DNA of 19,061 nucleotides, from positions 1-19,061 of the forward strand of contig JALVJB010000209.1 of the NCBI GenBank assembly GCA_027034115.1, read 5' to 3'. Below are positions 4,956 through 13,565 of the stretch, in pieces. Every line of letters begins with the position of its first letter. Position 1 is the stretch's first letter. The notes beneath the pieces are model-generated. The model saw only the letters and a list, made by a program, of their open reading frames with translations. It was not told the DNA's origin and did not search any database. The stretch comes from Acidilobaceae archaeon. Lineage in GTDB: Archaea > Thermoproteota > Thermoprotei_A > Sulfolobales > Acidilobaceae. A program made the translations under genes and the position numbers.

Positions 4956-6257
4956 TTGAGAATCCTAGTAAAAGGAGTAACAATACCAGAAACAATAGCA
5001 GAGTACCAGGGAGAGGTTATCCTTAAGCTAGCGGGCAAACTACTCGGAGCACAATCCTTCCCAGACTGGATAGATAAGGAACTCGCCGCGTCGATATATT
5101 ACCTATTCTACTTGCCTTTCCCCCAAGTGGAAAAGGAAAGCAGGAATCCATTAAAGCTGTCGCTAGTCTCAAACCTAATAGAATCGCCTTCGTTCTGGAA
5201 AATCAAGCCCAGAACAGTAATAGACAGACTTGTAAGCATAGTAGCTAGCGCGTCTCTCATCGAAAAAATAGTAAGAAACCTTCCAAAACAGGGCAACGCT
5301 AGATCGGAAATGAGAGAAAACGACCAAGAGCTAGGAGACTCTCTATCTAGAGCCCTAAGCCTAGCGTTAAGGCAAGTAGAAAAAGATACGAGAACTGCGA
5401 AGGAAATTGAGACTCTTGTAACCAGCACTATACCGGGTAGCACGAGCGAGCTAGCCTTCGAAGACATACTAGAAGAGATGCTATACCTTTCCAGGAAAAC
5501 TGATATTGCTAAAATACTAGAAAAACTGAGCGGTGTCAAGCTCCCAAATTACATAGCAAGGAAAACATCTAGGTATCCGAAAGGCTGGATAGAAGGCGTA
5601 GAACTCGGAGGAGACCCGGAGAGAATCCATCACAGCCAACTGGCCCTACCAGACGAACTCTTCTACTTGCTACTAGCGGAATCGAGACTACTCCTATACA
5701 GGCGGGTTTTTCCCCTAGAAGAGGGGCCGCTATATGTTCTTCTAGACAAGAGCGGTAGCATGCAGGGAGCAAAGATCGACTGGGCTAGGGCTGTCACCCT
5801 AGCGCTCTATCAAAGAGCGGTCAGAGAGGGGCGAAGATTCTATGCCAGGTTCTTTGACGCCCTTCCCCACGACCTCCAAGAGTCCCCACCGTACCCAGAA
5901 GCGAGACACGTACTCAGGCTCCTCGAATACCTGGGCACCGTCAAGGCGGGCGGAGGAACCGATATAACCAGGGCGCTGGCAACGGCTGTCAGCGATATCG
6001 AGTCCGGGAGGAGTAGGGAAGTAGCTGATATAGTTCTCATAACAGATGGTGAAGATAAGCTCTCAGTAAACGTTCTCAGAGGTATCATACGCAGAATACC
6101 AGTACGCCTCCACACCGTGATGATAGGAGGCGATAATCCATCCCTCCGCCGCGTATCTGAAAGCTATATGACCGCCCGGCAATTAGGCGAAGGAGACCTG
6201 GTAAGAGTAGTGGATAATATTGAGAAGGCTAGGGCGGGGATACTCCATAAGTCCTAA
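4956..6257 (+). CDS. VWA-domain (CoxE-like) protein, MoxR partner
   Basis: The start is TTG, with GGGAG about seven nt upstream and 11 nt after the MoxR stop, so this is an operon. The protein has 433 residues. The N-terminal 260 are helical and variable. The C-terminal VWA domain has a complete MIDAS metal site: D264-x-S266-x-S268 in LLDKSGSM, T335 in GGGTD, and D364 in ITDGED. Such proteins bind ligands through a divalent metal and usually work with the adjacent MoxR ATPase as a chaperone or assembly pair; the client here is not indicated by neighbours. There is no signal peptide. The last 29 bp overlap the 3' end of the opposite-strand hydrolase gene. Confidence 0.9.
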   Translation: MRILVKGVTIPETIAEYQGEVILKLAGKLLGAQSFPDWIDKELAASIYYLFYLPFPQVEKESRNPLKLSLVSNLIESPSFWKIKPRTVIDRLVSIVASASLIEKIVRNLPKQGNARSEMRENDQELGDSLSRALSLALRQVEKDTRTAKEIETLVTSTIPGSTSELAFEDILEEMLYLSRKTDIAKILEKLSGVKLPNYIARKTSRYPKGWIEGVELGGDPERIHHSQLALPDELFYLLLAESRLLLYRRVFPLEEGPLYVLLDKSGSMQGAKIDWARAVTLALYQRAVREGRRFYARFFDALPHDLQESPPYPEARHVLRLLEYLGTVKAGGGTDITRALATAVSDIESGRSREVADIVLITDGEDKLSVNVLRGIIRRIPVRLHTVMIGGDNPSLRRVSESYMTARQLGEGDLVRVVDNIEKARAGILHKS

Positions 6258-7095
6258 CAATATTATCTATATTAATCTTGTATAAGTACTCCTCCCCAAC
6301 CTTCCTTGAAAGCCTCCTAACATGCTGAGCCATCACCCACGGGTAAACTACGGCTCCAGGCCTCATCGGGTCATCAATGTGATCGCTCTCTAACATGAAC
6401 ACGGGCGGGAACTTGCCGAGCACATTCTCTAGCAGAGTAGGAGTCCCGGGTACGGTAGCGGCGTAGCCCTTACCCACAGCGTAAACTGCATGAGACGGTT
6501 TCATGTGGTGGAAGACGACCTTAGCGGTATCCTGAAAACCTCCTAGGCCAGCGATAGCCATGTCCACTAAGTCTATAGTTATCTTCCCGGCATTCTCTAG
6601 GTGTAAATGGACTATACAATCGTTATCCCTAGCTATCTCCAGAGCCTTCCTTAGAATTAACTCGCTTATGACGACTCTTTCAGCCCTAGTCTTATAGTGT
6701 TGCCGCCCCACCTCCCCAATACCATCTAAGAACCCGTTACGGCAAGCCCTACCCAGCTCGCTGATCCAGGCTTCCCCTAGCCGGAGTACATCAACCGGAT
6801 CTAGCTTATACTTGTCGATTAGCCTGTCAACATCAGCGGGGTGAAAGCCGGCTAGGCAGGCCGTCTTAACGCCAGCATCCTCAGCAGCCATACACTCCCT
6901 AGCTAGCAGGTCGAGAACCTGGCGGTAGGAGTCAATGCCGTTGAACTCGATGTTATAAGCCCAGGGTGATAACGCAACTATCGCCATGAACCATCCCCCT
7001 TCAGCGTGGAAGCGCACCGCTATCTTCTCCGCGCCGAGACCGCGAACTGGATTAGTATGGGTGTGAGCATCGCCGACAGGGATCGTCTTTTCCAC
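6229..7095 (-). CDS. TatD-like metal-dependent hydrolase
   Basis: This is a TIM-barrel amidohydrolase-type protein of about 288 residues. The metal ligands expected for TatD are present: HxH in GDAHTHTNP, Glu in GIGEVGRQHY, His in HLHLENAG, His in FHHMKP and Asp in LESDHIDDP. TatD enzymes are typically DNases, but archaeal paralogs vary and the substrate is not evident. I prefer the GTG at 7095, which has GGGGGTGA five nt upstream; the GTG at 7104 sits within that SD. It follows leuS by 15 nt and is probably co-transcribed. Its 3' end overlaps the convergent VWA gene by 29 bp, so its last codons are constrained on both strands. Confidence 0.88.
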   Translation of the reverse strand: MEKTIPVGDAHTHTNPVRGLGAEKIAVRFHAEGGWFMAIVALSPWAYNIEFNGIDSYRQVLDLLARECMAAEDAGVKTACLAGFHPADVDRLIDKYKLDPVDVLRLGEAWISELGRACRNGFLDGIGEVGRQHYKTRAERVVISELILRKALEIARDNDCIVHLHLENAGKITIDLVDMAIAGLGGFQDTAKVVFHHMKPSHAVYAVGKGYAATVPGTPTLLENVLGKFPPVFMLESDHIDDPMRPGAVVYPWVMAQHVRRLSRKVGEEYLYKINIDNIVRTYGVSPP

Positions 7096-7110
7096 TCTGC
7101 TCACCCCCGA

Positions 7111-9996
7111 TTATTTCTCGAGAAGGATCGCTGGTTTACCCGGAAGAGGTATTTTCTTGCCCGGCGAGTACTCCTCTTCGAAATAGACTTCTACCGACTC
7201 GAGTCCCGCTTCTCTCGATATGAACTCTGATGCCTCTCGGATAGCCTTGGCTTCTAAATCCCTGTCTACGACCAAGCGTAGAACTTCAGGCTTCTGCCGG
7301 ATGACCGGTATAAGCCGTGAAGCCTCTCTTCGCAGATCGGGGGGCAGGGATTGTATTGCGGTTCTTATAGCGGTGTTGAGGTTACTTCCCTTCTCCCTCT
7401 CAGATTTAATTAATTTAATAAAATCATATTTCCAGCTAGAGGCTATGATAATCTTAGCTTTCCTAGCATCTTTCACAAACTTCTTTATCTCCCTAATATC
7501 TTCGAGCAGGTTCTTTATTATGTTCTCGGCTACCTCCGCTTCCGGCTTAATCTTAGACGCATCGGGCTCCGGCCATGAAGCCAAGGATATGAAGCCCTTC
7601 TTACCGAGCCTGCTCCAAACCTCCTCTGCAAGGTGGGGGGCGAATGGCGCGATCATTAATGTGACATATTCGATATACTTTTTCAAGAGTTCCTTGTTTG
7701 GCGTTCCAGCCCGCTTAACATACCATTTATAGTGCGCCTGCATATTATAGTACGCTTTTACGAGTGCCGACTTGTAATTGGTTTTCTCCATTTCCAGGGT
7801 CACATCCTCGATAGTCCTGTTGAGAATGCTTTCGAACCAGTCGTCGATGCTTCTTCTATCCTCTCTTCCGGAACCATAGTTGGAGACCGCGAAGTTTAGC
7901 CAAGAGACCAGTTCCTCAGCGCTGGCTTCAGCTACACTAGGCTCGAAATTAGCGTCGTCAAGCCCCGCATCGGCTCCAGCTAATACCTCCGCCCACCGCG
8001 TGGCGTCAGCCCCCCAGCGTTCAAGGGCGTCTCTCAATAGGATGAAGTTGCCTTTACTCTTACTCATCTTCTCTCCTGCAACGAGTACCCATCCATTAAC
8101 CCCGATGCCTCTAGGCCAAAGTTCCTCGGGGAATATGGCGGCGTGGTGGAAAATGAAGAATGTTAAGTGGTTTACTATTAGATCCTTCCCGCTTATCCTA
8201 AGGTTTAATGGGTACCAGTACAGGAATTCCCTCCTCATTTCCTCGATTAATTCCTTCTTGATCCCTGTGCTCGCCGCTATTCGATCGGGACTACCTTCCC
8301 CTAGGAATACATAGTCGAAGAGATCCGGTTTTAGCTGCTCGGGCCTTAGACCGTACTTCTCAGGGTGCTGCGTGTATTTCGCGATAGTATAATAGGCCAT
8401 GTATATGGTTGAGTCACTAAGGCTTTCAACTACCCAGTCCGGGTCCCAGGGTAGGGGCGTGCCTAACTCGTTCTTATGCGTGCACGCCCAATCACGCAGC
8501 CAGTCGATGTTCCTATGGAAGATTTCGCGGAGGCTCTCAGGATAGAAGTTCATCCCGTCCACTAGCCTATGTGCCAGGGCTTTCCATTCTTTCTTACTAT
8601 AGAGGAGGAACCATTGGTCTGAGACTATTTTGACGTGGGTTCTAGCCCCGCACCTGCAGTAGACTCTGGAGGGTAGGGTGTAAACTCTGATCGCTACTCC
8701 CTGCGAGACGAGCCAATTGGTAATATCCTCCTTTACGTCGCTGACTTTTCGACCAGCCCATTGACCCGTAACATTTGTAAGGACGCCAGTGTGGTACTCT
8801 TTCGAGTATATCTCCTTTGTAGCATCCTCCAGCTTCTCTCGTTCATCCTGGCTCCGGATATTCCTCCTTTGTACCGCGTCGCGAGCTGGAATCTCCGAGT
8901 AACCCTCAACGCGGATAAGGGGTCGTGGCTTCAAGCTCTCTAGGATACTGGGGTTGATGCCGTATTCTTGCAGGAGTTGCGGGCTCTTCTTCAGGTCCTC
9001 GAGAGCGATGTAGTCGAAGGGAGCGTGTGCGGGCACGCTCATAACTATCCCGGTTCCTAGCTCCGGGTCAACGAAGCTTGCTGGAAGTATGGGGACCCAC
9101 TCGCCCGTGACTGGGTTCCTAACAGTTCTGCCGACGAGGCTTCTACCAGTTATCTCTCCCGTAACCTTTACAGTGTGGCCCTGGTCCCTGAGTTCTTCCG
9201 ACATATAATTGTTTATTATCCACGTTTCGCCATCAACTTCAGCTATGAGATACTTATGATCCGGCCTCACCCATAAGTTTGTCACGCCATAAATGGTCTC
9301 CGGCCGGAATGTTAAGGCGGGGTATTTTACTCCGTCCTCGTCTTCAAACTTTATTATAACTGCTTCAACAGGACTTACACCAGCATATTCGTCCGGCCTG
9401 TCATGATCTCCTACAACTTTTTTCTCGCGTGGACACCACACTACCGGATGCTCCCCCTTACCGATTAGCCCCTTATCGCGGAGGCGTAAGTACTGCCACT
9501 CAACAAACTTACTATAATAGGGGTTGAGACTTGTAGTATAGAATTCCCTCCTCCAGTCGATACTCATCCCGTACCGTTGTAGGTCCTCTTTCCACTTACG
9601 CGTAAAATAGTAAACCCAGTAGGCCGGGTCCTTAAACTTATCAATCTCGTCGTCGGGAACACCCATGCTCCTGAGATTACTGATAATCTTCTTGTCCCCG
9701 TCTCTTAGCCGGATAGCGGCAGCCGCGATAGGGCCGCCGGTCGCATGCCAGCCCTGGGGGAATAATACGTTATAGCCCTGCATTCTTTTAAAGCGGGCTG
9801 TAATATCGACTCTCAAGACTGTGAAAGCGCTCCCCAAGTGGGGCCTAGCATTAACATACGGGTACGGGAAGGTGACGAAGAAGGGCTTCTTGGCCGGATC
9901 CGGGTCGGCCTCGAAGATCCTTTTCTCTCTCCACCTCTCCTGCCACTTTTCCTCGAGGCTCTTCAATAGCTCTATTGCATCTCGTTTTCCAGGCAT
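7111..9996 (-). CDS. leuS: Leucyl-tRNA synthetase, archaeal type
   Basis: This class I synthetase charges tRNA-Leu. At 961 residues it is of usual archaeal length. The HIGH motif reads HLGS (H53-S56), with the last His replaced by Ser; from memory this occurs in other crenarchaeal LeuRS. KMSKS is intact (GEKMSKSKGN, about residue 641). The CP1 editing domain has the RPETIYGVTN threonine/ligand segment and VPAHAPFDYIALEDL with the conserved Asp, so post-transfer editing should work. WCPREKKVVGDHD is the archaeal-type linker. The C-terminal region has the anticodon-binding helical bundle and an archaeal tail. The ATG is preceded by GAGGTG seven nt upstream and by a leader of about 58 nt. It is the first gene of a leuS-tatD-like operon. 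Confidence 0.98.
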   Translation of the reverse strand: MPGKRDAIELLKSLEEKWQERWREKRIFEADPDPAKKPFFVTFPYPYVNARPHLGSAFTVLRVDITARFKRMQGYNVLFPQGWHATGGPIAAAAIRLRDGDKKIISNLRSMGVPDDEIDKFKDPAYWVYYFTRKWKEDLQRYGMSIDWRREFYTTSLNPYYSKFVEWQYLRLRDKGLIGKGEHPVVWCPREKKVVGDHDRPDEYAGVSPVEAVIIKFEDEDGVKYPALTFRPETIYGVTNLWVRPDHKYLIAEVDGETWIINNYMSEELRDQGHTVKVTGEITGRSLVGRTVRNPVTGEWVPILPASFVDPELGTGIVMSVPAHAPFDYIALEDLKKSPQLLQEYGINPSILESLKPRPLIRVEGYSEIPARDAVQRRNIRSQDEREKLEDATKEIYSKEYHTGVLTNVTGQWAGRKVSDVKEDITNWLVSQGVAIRVYTLPSRVYCRCGARTHVKIVSDQWFLLYSKKEWKALAHRLVDGMNFYPESLREIFHRNIDWLRDWACTHKNELGTPLPWDPDWVVESLSDSTIYMAYYTIAKYTQHPEKYGLRPEQLKPDLFDYVFLGEGSPDRIAASTGIKKELIEEMRREFLYWYPLNLRISGKDLIVNHLTFFIFHHAAIFPEELWPRGIGVNGWVLVAGEKMSKSKGNFILLRDALERWGADATRWAEVLAGADAGLDDANFEPSVAEASAEELVSWLNFAVSNYGSGREDRRSIDDWFESILNRTIEDVTLEMEKTNYKSALVKAYYNMQAHYKWYVKRAGTPNKELLKKYIEYVTLMIAPFAPHLAEEVWSRLGKKGFISLASWPEPDASKIKPEAEVAENIIKNLLEDIREIKKFVKDARKAKIIIASSWKYDFIKLIKSEREKGSNLNTAIRTAIQSLPPDLRREASRLIPVIRQKPEVLRLVVDRDLEAKAIREASEFISREAGLESVEVYFEEEYSPGKKIPLPGKPAILLEK

Positions 9997-10072
9997 ACCC
10001 GGGCACCTCAGGGGGCTCTGCGGTAGTAGACTGCACTCGCCAGCCTGTTTGGGAGTAGCCTGCCTAGAGTCC

Positions 10073-10085
10073 TCTTAATATTATA
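10073..10085. promoter_or_regulatory. Shared divergent promoter of leuS and the gene at 10123
   Basis: CTTAATATTATAG is A/T-symmetric. On plus it predicts a start near 10104 and a leader of about 19 nt before the GTG at 10123. On minus it predicts a start near 10054 and a 58-nt leuS leader. Confidence 0.5.
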
Positions 10086-10122
10086 GGTTTAGCCCCCGCT
10101 AATCCGTACTGGTGTAAGTGCA

Positions 10123-10461
10123 GTGTCAGGGGAGCCCGACTATGAGAAGGAATTCTCCGGGTCGGCTAGAATAGGTAAAGTCATGAGCGGGATGGAGCAA
10201 ATAGTCCTAAAGCCTGAGGACTTGTCCAGCCCCGTAGCGTTTCAAATGGCTCTATCCAGGATCATGGAGGCGGCGATGAAGATTGCGGAGACCGGTGGCC
10301 CGAAGCCTAGATATGTTGCTGAGGTCCGGTTTGTAGATGATCTGGGAAACAATGTAGTCTTCGCGGTTGATCTCGGCGAGCAGGTCCCACCGTTCTCGAA
10401 GGATAAAGTGAAGGCTAGGATCATAGTTGAGTTATTTGATGTAGAAGAAGACGAAGTCTAA
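10123..10461 (+). CDS. Hypothetical conserved-looking protein
   Basis: The GTG start has GGTG eight nt upstream and a correctly placed TATA box. The protein is 112 residues and acidic. An N-terminal disordered stretch (GEPDYEKEFSGSARIGK) is followed by a helix (SPVAFQMALSRIMEAAMKIAETG) and then three or four beta strands (PRYVAEVRFVDDLGNNVVFAVDLGE and KVKARIIVELFDVEEDEV). I recognise no family. It is divergent from leuS and convergent with the PhoH/KH gene, with only 7 nt between their stops. A small alpha/beta fold binding a partner is all that can be inferred. There is no cysteine, signal or membrane segment. Confidence 0.75.
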   Translation: MSGEPDYEKEFSGSARIGKVMSGMEQIVLKPEDLSSPVAFQMALSRIMEAAMKIAETGGPKPRYVAEVRFVDDLGNNVVFAVDLGEQVPPFSKDKVKARIIVELFDVEEDEV

Positions 10462-10468
10462 AGAAATG

Positions 10469-11620
10469 TTACTTCCTCTTCCTTCTTTTAGGCTTCTCCT
10501 CGGACTCTACGACATAAACACTGACGCCGAAAAGCTCGTTGAAGACCTCGTCGATGAACCGGATATAGGATCCACCTTGGCCAAGCATCGGGCCCAGATA
10601 GCCCTTCTCTATAACAATCCTGAGCTCGGGGCCTGCAAAGTCGAAGTCTAGAATGTGCTTGTGGATCCAAGCAACAGGATGGAAAGCCCGGATGTACTCC
10701 TTGAAGTCTAGAGTTAGGGGGATGGCTCGTATATTCGCTCCCGCCTCCTCCTCTATACGGTTTATCCTCTCTCCGCCCTGGCCTATGACCCTGCCCAAGT
10801 GCTTCTCCTTTACTATAATCAGTATGTCGGGGACATGGGGGCTCTCTATCCTCCACTTCTTCTTCAACTCTAGGAGATCGACTACTGTGATAATGTCAGC
10901 GTCTGGGGCGGTTCTCTTAGCAACATTCAGTATCTCCTCCTCACGTGGAGTTAGACTCCTCTTCCTCACCTGGAGTTCTAGAAGAAGCCGTATCCCTCTC
11001 TTCGCTCCTGGCCTCACGATATCCTTTACTCCTAGATCGACTACTTCGGCGTCGTCTTCTCCGAGAAGGAGTTCCCTCGCAAGCCTAATTCCCTCTCTAT
11101 GAGGGCCTCTCTGAAAGACGGGATCACCTGCTATCACAAGTCTACTTCTCATTCCAAGCCTAGTTATAGCCTCTACTATTGCCTCGGGTCTTGCATTCTG
11201 GGCGTCGTCTAGAAAGATAATTGAATCATCGAAAGTCCTACCTCTCAGTAGATGCGGGTCTGCAAGGATAATTTTGCCCTCACTGATGAGCTTGTCCAGA
11301 AGATCCTTCCCGGCTAGTCCAACTGTGAGATCGTAAAGATACTCGCTTGCTAAGCGCGAGTAGTTCTCAGGATTATTTACTAGGGTTATTTCTCTTCCCG
11401 TAGTAACGTCGATGATGGGCTTTGCGACAACCAGCCTCTTATATCTACCTCTAGCGAGTTCCTGGAGGCCATATGCTATACTCAGATAGCTCTTACCCGT
11501 GCCGGTAGGCCCGAAAACACCGACGATAGTTGCTCTGCCACTTGCGAGGGCTTCTTTAAGTTTCTCCTGGCCTCTGCTAGCCGGCTTTATATTGTCAAAG
11601 ACGCTTTCTAGCTCCTTCAT
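10469..11620 (-). CDS. PhoH-like P-loop ATPase with C-terminal KH domains
   Basis: The N-terminal half is a PhoH-type ATPase: Walker A GPTGTGKS (residues 37-44), VVAKPIIDVTTGREI, Walker B IIFLDDAQNARPEA and a sensor-like VIAGDP. The C-terminal third carries two KH-like RNA-binding units, with GxxG loops in GRVIGQGGERINRIEEEAGANI and GPMLGQGGSYIRFIDEVFNEL. The protein ends in a basic tail (KPKRRKRK). The combination suggests an RNA-dependent ATPase or RNA remodeller; PhoH domains are linked to RNA metabolism. I prefer the ATG at 11620 (GGGTGG six nt upstream) over a GTG at 11644. Either way the start lies inside the 3' end of the carbon-nitrogen hydrolase gene (26-bp overlap), implying coupled translation. 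About 383 residues. Confidence 0.9.
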   Translation of the reverse strand: MKELESVFDNIKPASRGQEKLKEALASGRATIVGVFGPTGTGKSYLSIAYGLQELARGRYKRLVVAKPIIDVTTGREITLVNNPENYSRLASEYLYDLTVGLAGKDLLDKLISEGKIILADPHLLRGRTFDDSIIFLDDAQNARPEAIVEAITRLGMRSRLVIAGDPVFQRGPHREGIRLARELLLGEDDAEVVDLGVKDIVRPGAKRGIRLLLELQVRKRSLTPREEEILNVAKRTAPDADIITVVDLLELKKKWRIESPHVPDILIIVKEKHLGRVIGQGGERINRIEEEAGANIRAIPLTLDFKEYIRAFHPVAWIHKHILDFDFAGPELRIVIEKGYLGPMLGQGGSYIRFIDEVFNELFGVSVYVVESEEKPKRRKRK

Positions 11621-12440
11621 TATTTGCCACCCGGGTTGATGCACTACTAGATGGCGGCATATCTATCTTTCCTAAGGCCTCAACGGCTCTACTTATCCTC
11701 TCGCTCGCTAGATCCTCCCTGTAAGCCCATCTCCTGGCTATCAAACCTATAATGTCTAAATCAAATTCATATATTTTAATATTTTCAATAATTTTTATAG
11801 GCGTAACCGGAGACCCGTCCGGTGCTACAACAAGACTCCCTCCGCCAGTCAATCTGCTATCGGGATAAGGCGAGCCCACACTATTAACTCCAATAGTGAA
11901 CACAATATTCTCGGCGGCTCTAGTGGATAGTACGGAATGCCAGAGGGCTATCCTATTAGAAGGTATAGCGGCGGGGTTATAGAGAACCTCGGCTCCCCTT
12001 ACCGAGTGAGCCCTAGCAACCTCCGGGTAGAATATATCCACGCAGCCAATGCATCCAATACGGGTCCCCCCAACCGGTATAGGCCCGTAGAAGGAGCCGG
12101 GCGAGATCCTACCCCTTTCCCCTACGGCTTTGCTTGGAAACTGCTTCTCACAAACTGGGATAATATCGCCTCTTTCAATCATGTATCCTCTACTAAAGAC
12201 TTCGCTGTGATCTATTATGTATGAGATACCAGTAAATATTATTAAATCTTTATTTATAATATTTTTTAAAATAAGAAAATAGTAATCCTCGGGCAGGGGC
12301 TTAGGGGTCAGCCAGTTCTCCGGTAGAAATACAATATCGACGGAGTCTATCCTCCTAAGAAGACTAGCCAATCGTCTAATATTATCATCTAAAATATTAC
12401 TTCTACTAAATTCTATTAGACCTATACTTAAGGTTCTCAC
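11595..12440 (-). CDS. Carbon-nitrogen hydrolase (nitrilase superfamily)
   Basis: The nitrilase-superfamily catalytic triad is complete: E41 in FLPENW, K99 in CEKQFPSK, and C133 in GCIGCVDIFYPE, with the following D-x3-PE. A second Glu (E108 in GERG) is also placed as in active members. Such enzymes hydrolyse amides or nitriles or transfer acyl groups. The branch is not clear: it lacks the membrane part of Lnt and is not an obvious omega-amidase or agmatine enzyme. The start GTG overlaps the upstream stop as GTGA, and the 3' end contains the start of the PhoH gene, so it sits in a tightly coupled three-gene run with a mannosyltransferase-like protein. Three A/T islands with AAA/TTA/AAT codons lie at about 11749-11800, 12231-12284 and 12377-12417. 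Confidence 0.9.
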   Translation of the reverse strand: MRTLSIGLIEFSRSNILDDNIRRLASLLRRIDSVDIVFLPENWLTPKPLPEDYYFLILKNIINKDLIIFTGISYIIDHSEVFSRGYMIERGDIIPVCEKQFPSKAVGERGRISPGSFYGPIPVGGTRIGCIGCVDIFYPEVARAHSVRGAEVLYNPAAIPSNRIALWHSVLSTRAAENIVFTIGVNSVGSPYPDSRLTGGGSLVVAPDGSPVTPIKIIENIKIYEFDLDIIGLIARRWAYREDLASERISRAVEALGKIDMPPSSSASTRVANNEGARKRL

Positions 12441-13555
12441 TCGCCCACAGCCCCTGAAGCCAAGACCGCGCTCGCGAGAGTAAGAGACATCGCAGGAGTC
12501 AATTGTACAGCATAGAAACTATAAAAAGTATGATTACCTAATACCCATACCAGCAAATACGTCAAGAGAACACCAACATATAATAATGGGCCCATAGCGA
12601 TTGAAGGAGACTTCCGCCAGACTCCATAAGCCGCTAGAGGTGTAATCAGTAGAAGAGCAGTAACATGTAGCAGGGAATTGAGAATACCCGCCATAGCCAC
12701 AGGATAATACGAGTAGTAGAACGGATTAGCATTCGCGATCCAGCCCAGGGGAGTTGACGTCGGCGGTCCAGGGGGCCTCGACGTTGTATGCCACTTGAGA
12801 GCATTGAGAGTCTCGGCTAGCAATCTCTTAGGGGTAAAGTATAACATCAATGGCACTAACGCCGTTAAATAGGTCAAAAACGGAATGAGGATATCCTCGC
12901 TTACCCTCCTAGCAATAGCCCGGATTCTCTCGGACGTCAGGATATCGTAGCACATTATGGCTAATACTACAGCCGCACCGCTGAATTTGACTGAGAAAGC
13001 TAAACCGCCGGCTACAAGAGCGAGCCTCCTCCTCCCTATTAGGAATAAGTAAAGCGAGAGCGCCTCAAAGAAGGCTAAGTGGATATCAAGCATCGCGACG
13101 CTACCAGCTAAGTATAGTATGGGGTCCGCAGCGGCTGCCAACGCGGCGGTTACCCCGGCCAGGCTCTTGACAGTGGAACTAACAGGTAAATCCTTAGACT
13201 GTATTATTGATAAGCCTACTAGGACCGGTATTAAGGCCGCCTCTACTATGCCGGGGAGGCGCCAACACAGCGGTTTATCACCACATAGTGCTATGGAGGA
13301 AGCAATAATGTACTTGCCGAGAGGGGGATGCTCTAGATTAAAGTAGTCGGGGTTTGTATTGTTGCTATACATTGACTCATTGACGCGGACTTTGAATATG
13401 TATTCGAGATATCTTCTAGCGGAGTCGACGTAGTAGATTTCATCGCTAATATACCTGTGGGGGTCCCTGGAGTTAATAGATGCAGTGATGTAAGCCCTGT
13501 ACCCCACATAGATACCTGTAATTATGATTATAATTAGAAATATAGAGATCGACAT
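12437..13555 (-). CDS. PMT/ArnT-like GT-C membrane glycosyltransferase
   Basis: This is a polytopic membrane protein of 372 residues. TM1 is SIFLIIIIITGIYVGYRAYI. It is followed by the GT-C acidic pair in YISDEIYYVDSARRYLE and the EHPPLGKYIIASSIAL motif, both typical of dolichyl-phosphate-mannose-protein mannosyltransferase-like (GT39/GT83) enzymes. About eight further hydrophobic segments follow. The active site should face outside and use a lipid-linked sugar donor. It is shorter than eukaryotic PMT and lacks the MIR and large C-terminal parts, as is usual in archaea. The ATG has GAGG three nt upstream. The stop overlaps the next gene's start (GTGA). The leader overlaps a candidate C/D box sRNA. 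Confidence 0.88.
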   Translation of the reverse strand: MSISIFLIIIIITGIYVGYRAYITASINSRDPHRYISDEIYYVDSARRYLEYIFKVRVNESMYSNNTNPDYFNLEHPPLGKYIIASSIALCGDKPLCWRLPGIVEAALIPVLVGLSIIQSKDLPVSSTVKSLAGVTAALAAAADPILYLAGSVAMLDIHLAFFEALSLYLFLIGRRRLALVAGGLAFSVKFSGAAVVLAIMCYDILTSERIRAIARRVSEDILIPFLTYLTALVPLMLYFTPKRLLAETLNALKWHTTSRPPGPPTSTPLGWIANANPFYYSYYPVAMAGILNSLLHVTALLLITPLAAYGVWRKSPSIAMGPLLYVGVLLTYLLVWVLGNHTFYSFYAVQLTPAMSLTLASAVLASGAVGE

Positions 13556-13565
13556 TCTCCTCGAA

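Noticed and set aside
7111..9996. LeuRS as an inactive paralog because of the HLGS motif.
   Set aside because: KMSKS, the CP1 editing motifs and full length are intact, and the variant seems lineage-typical.
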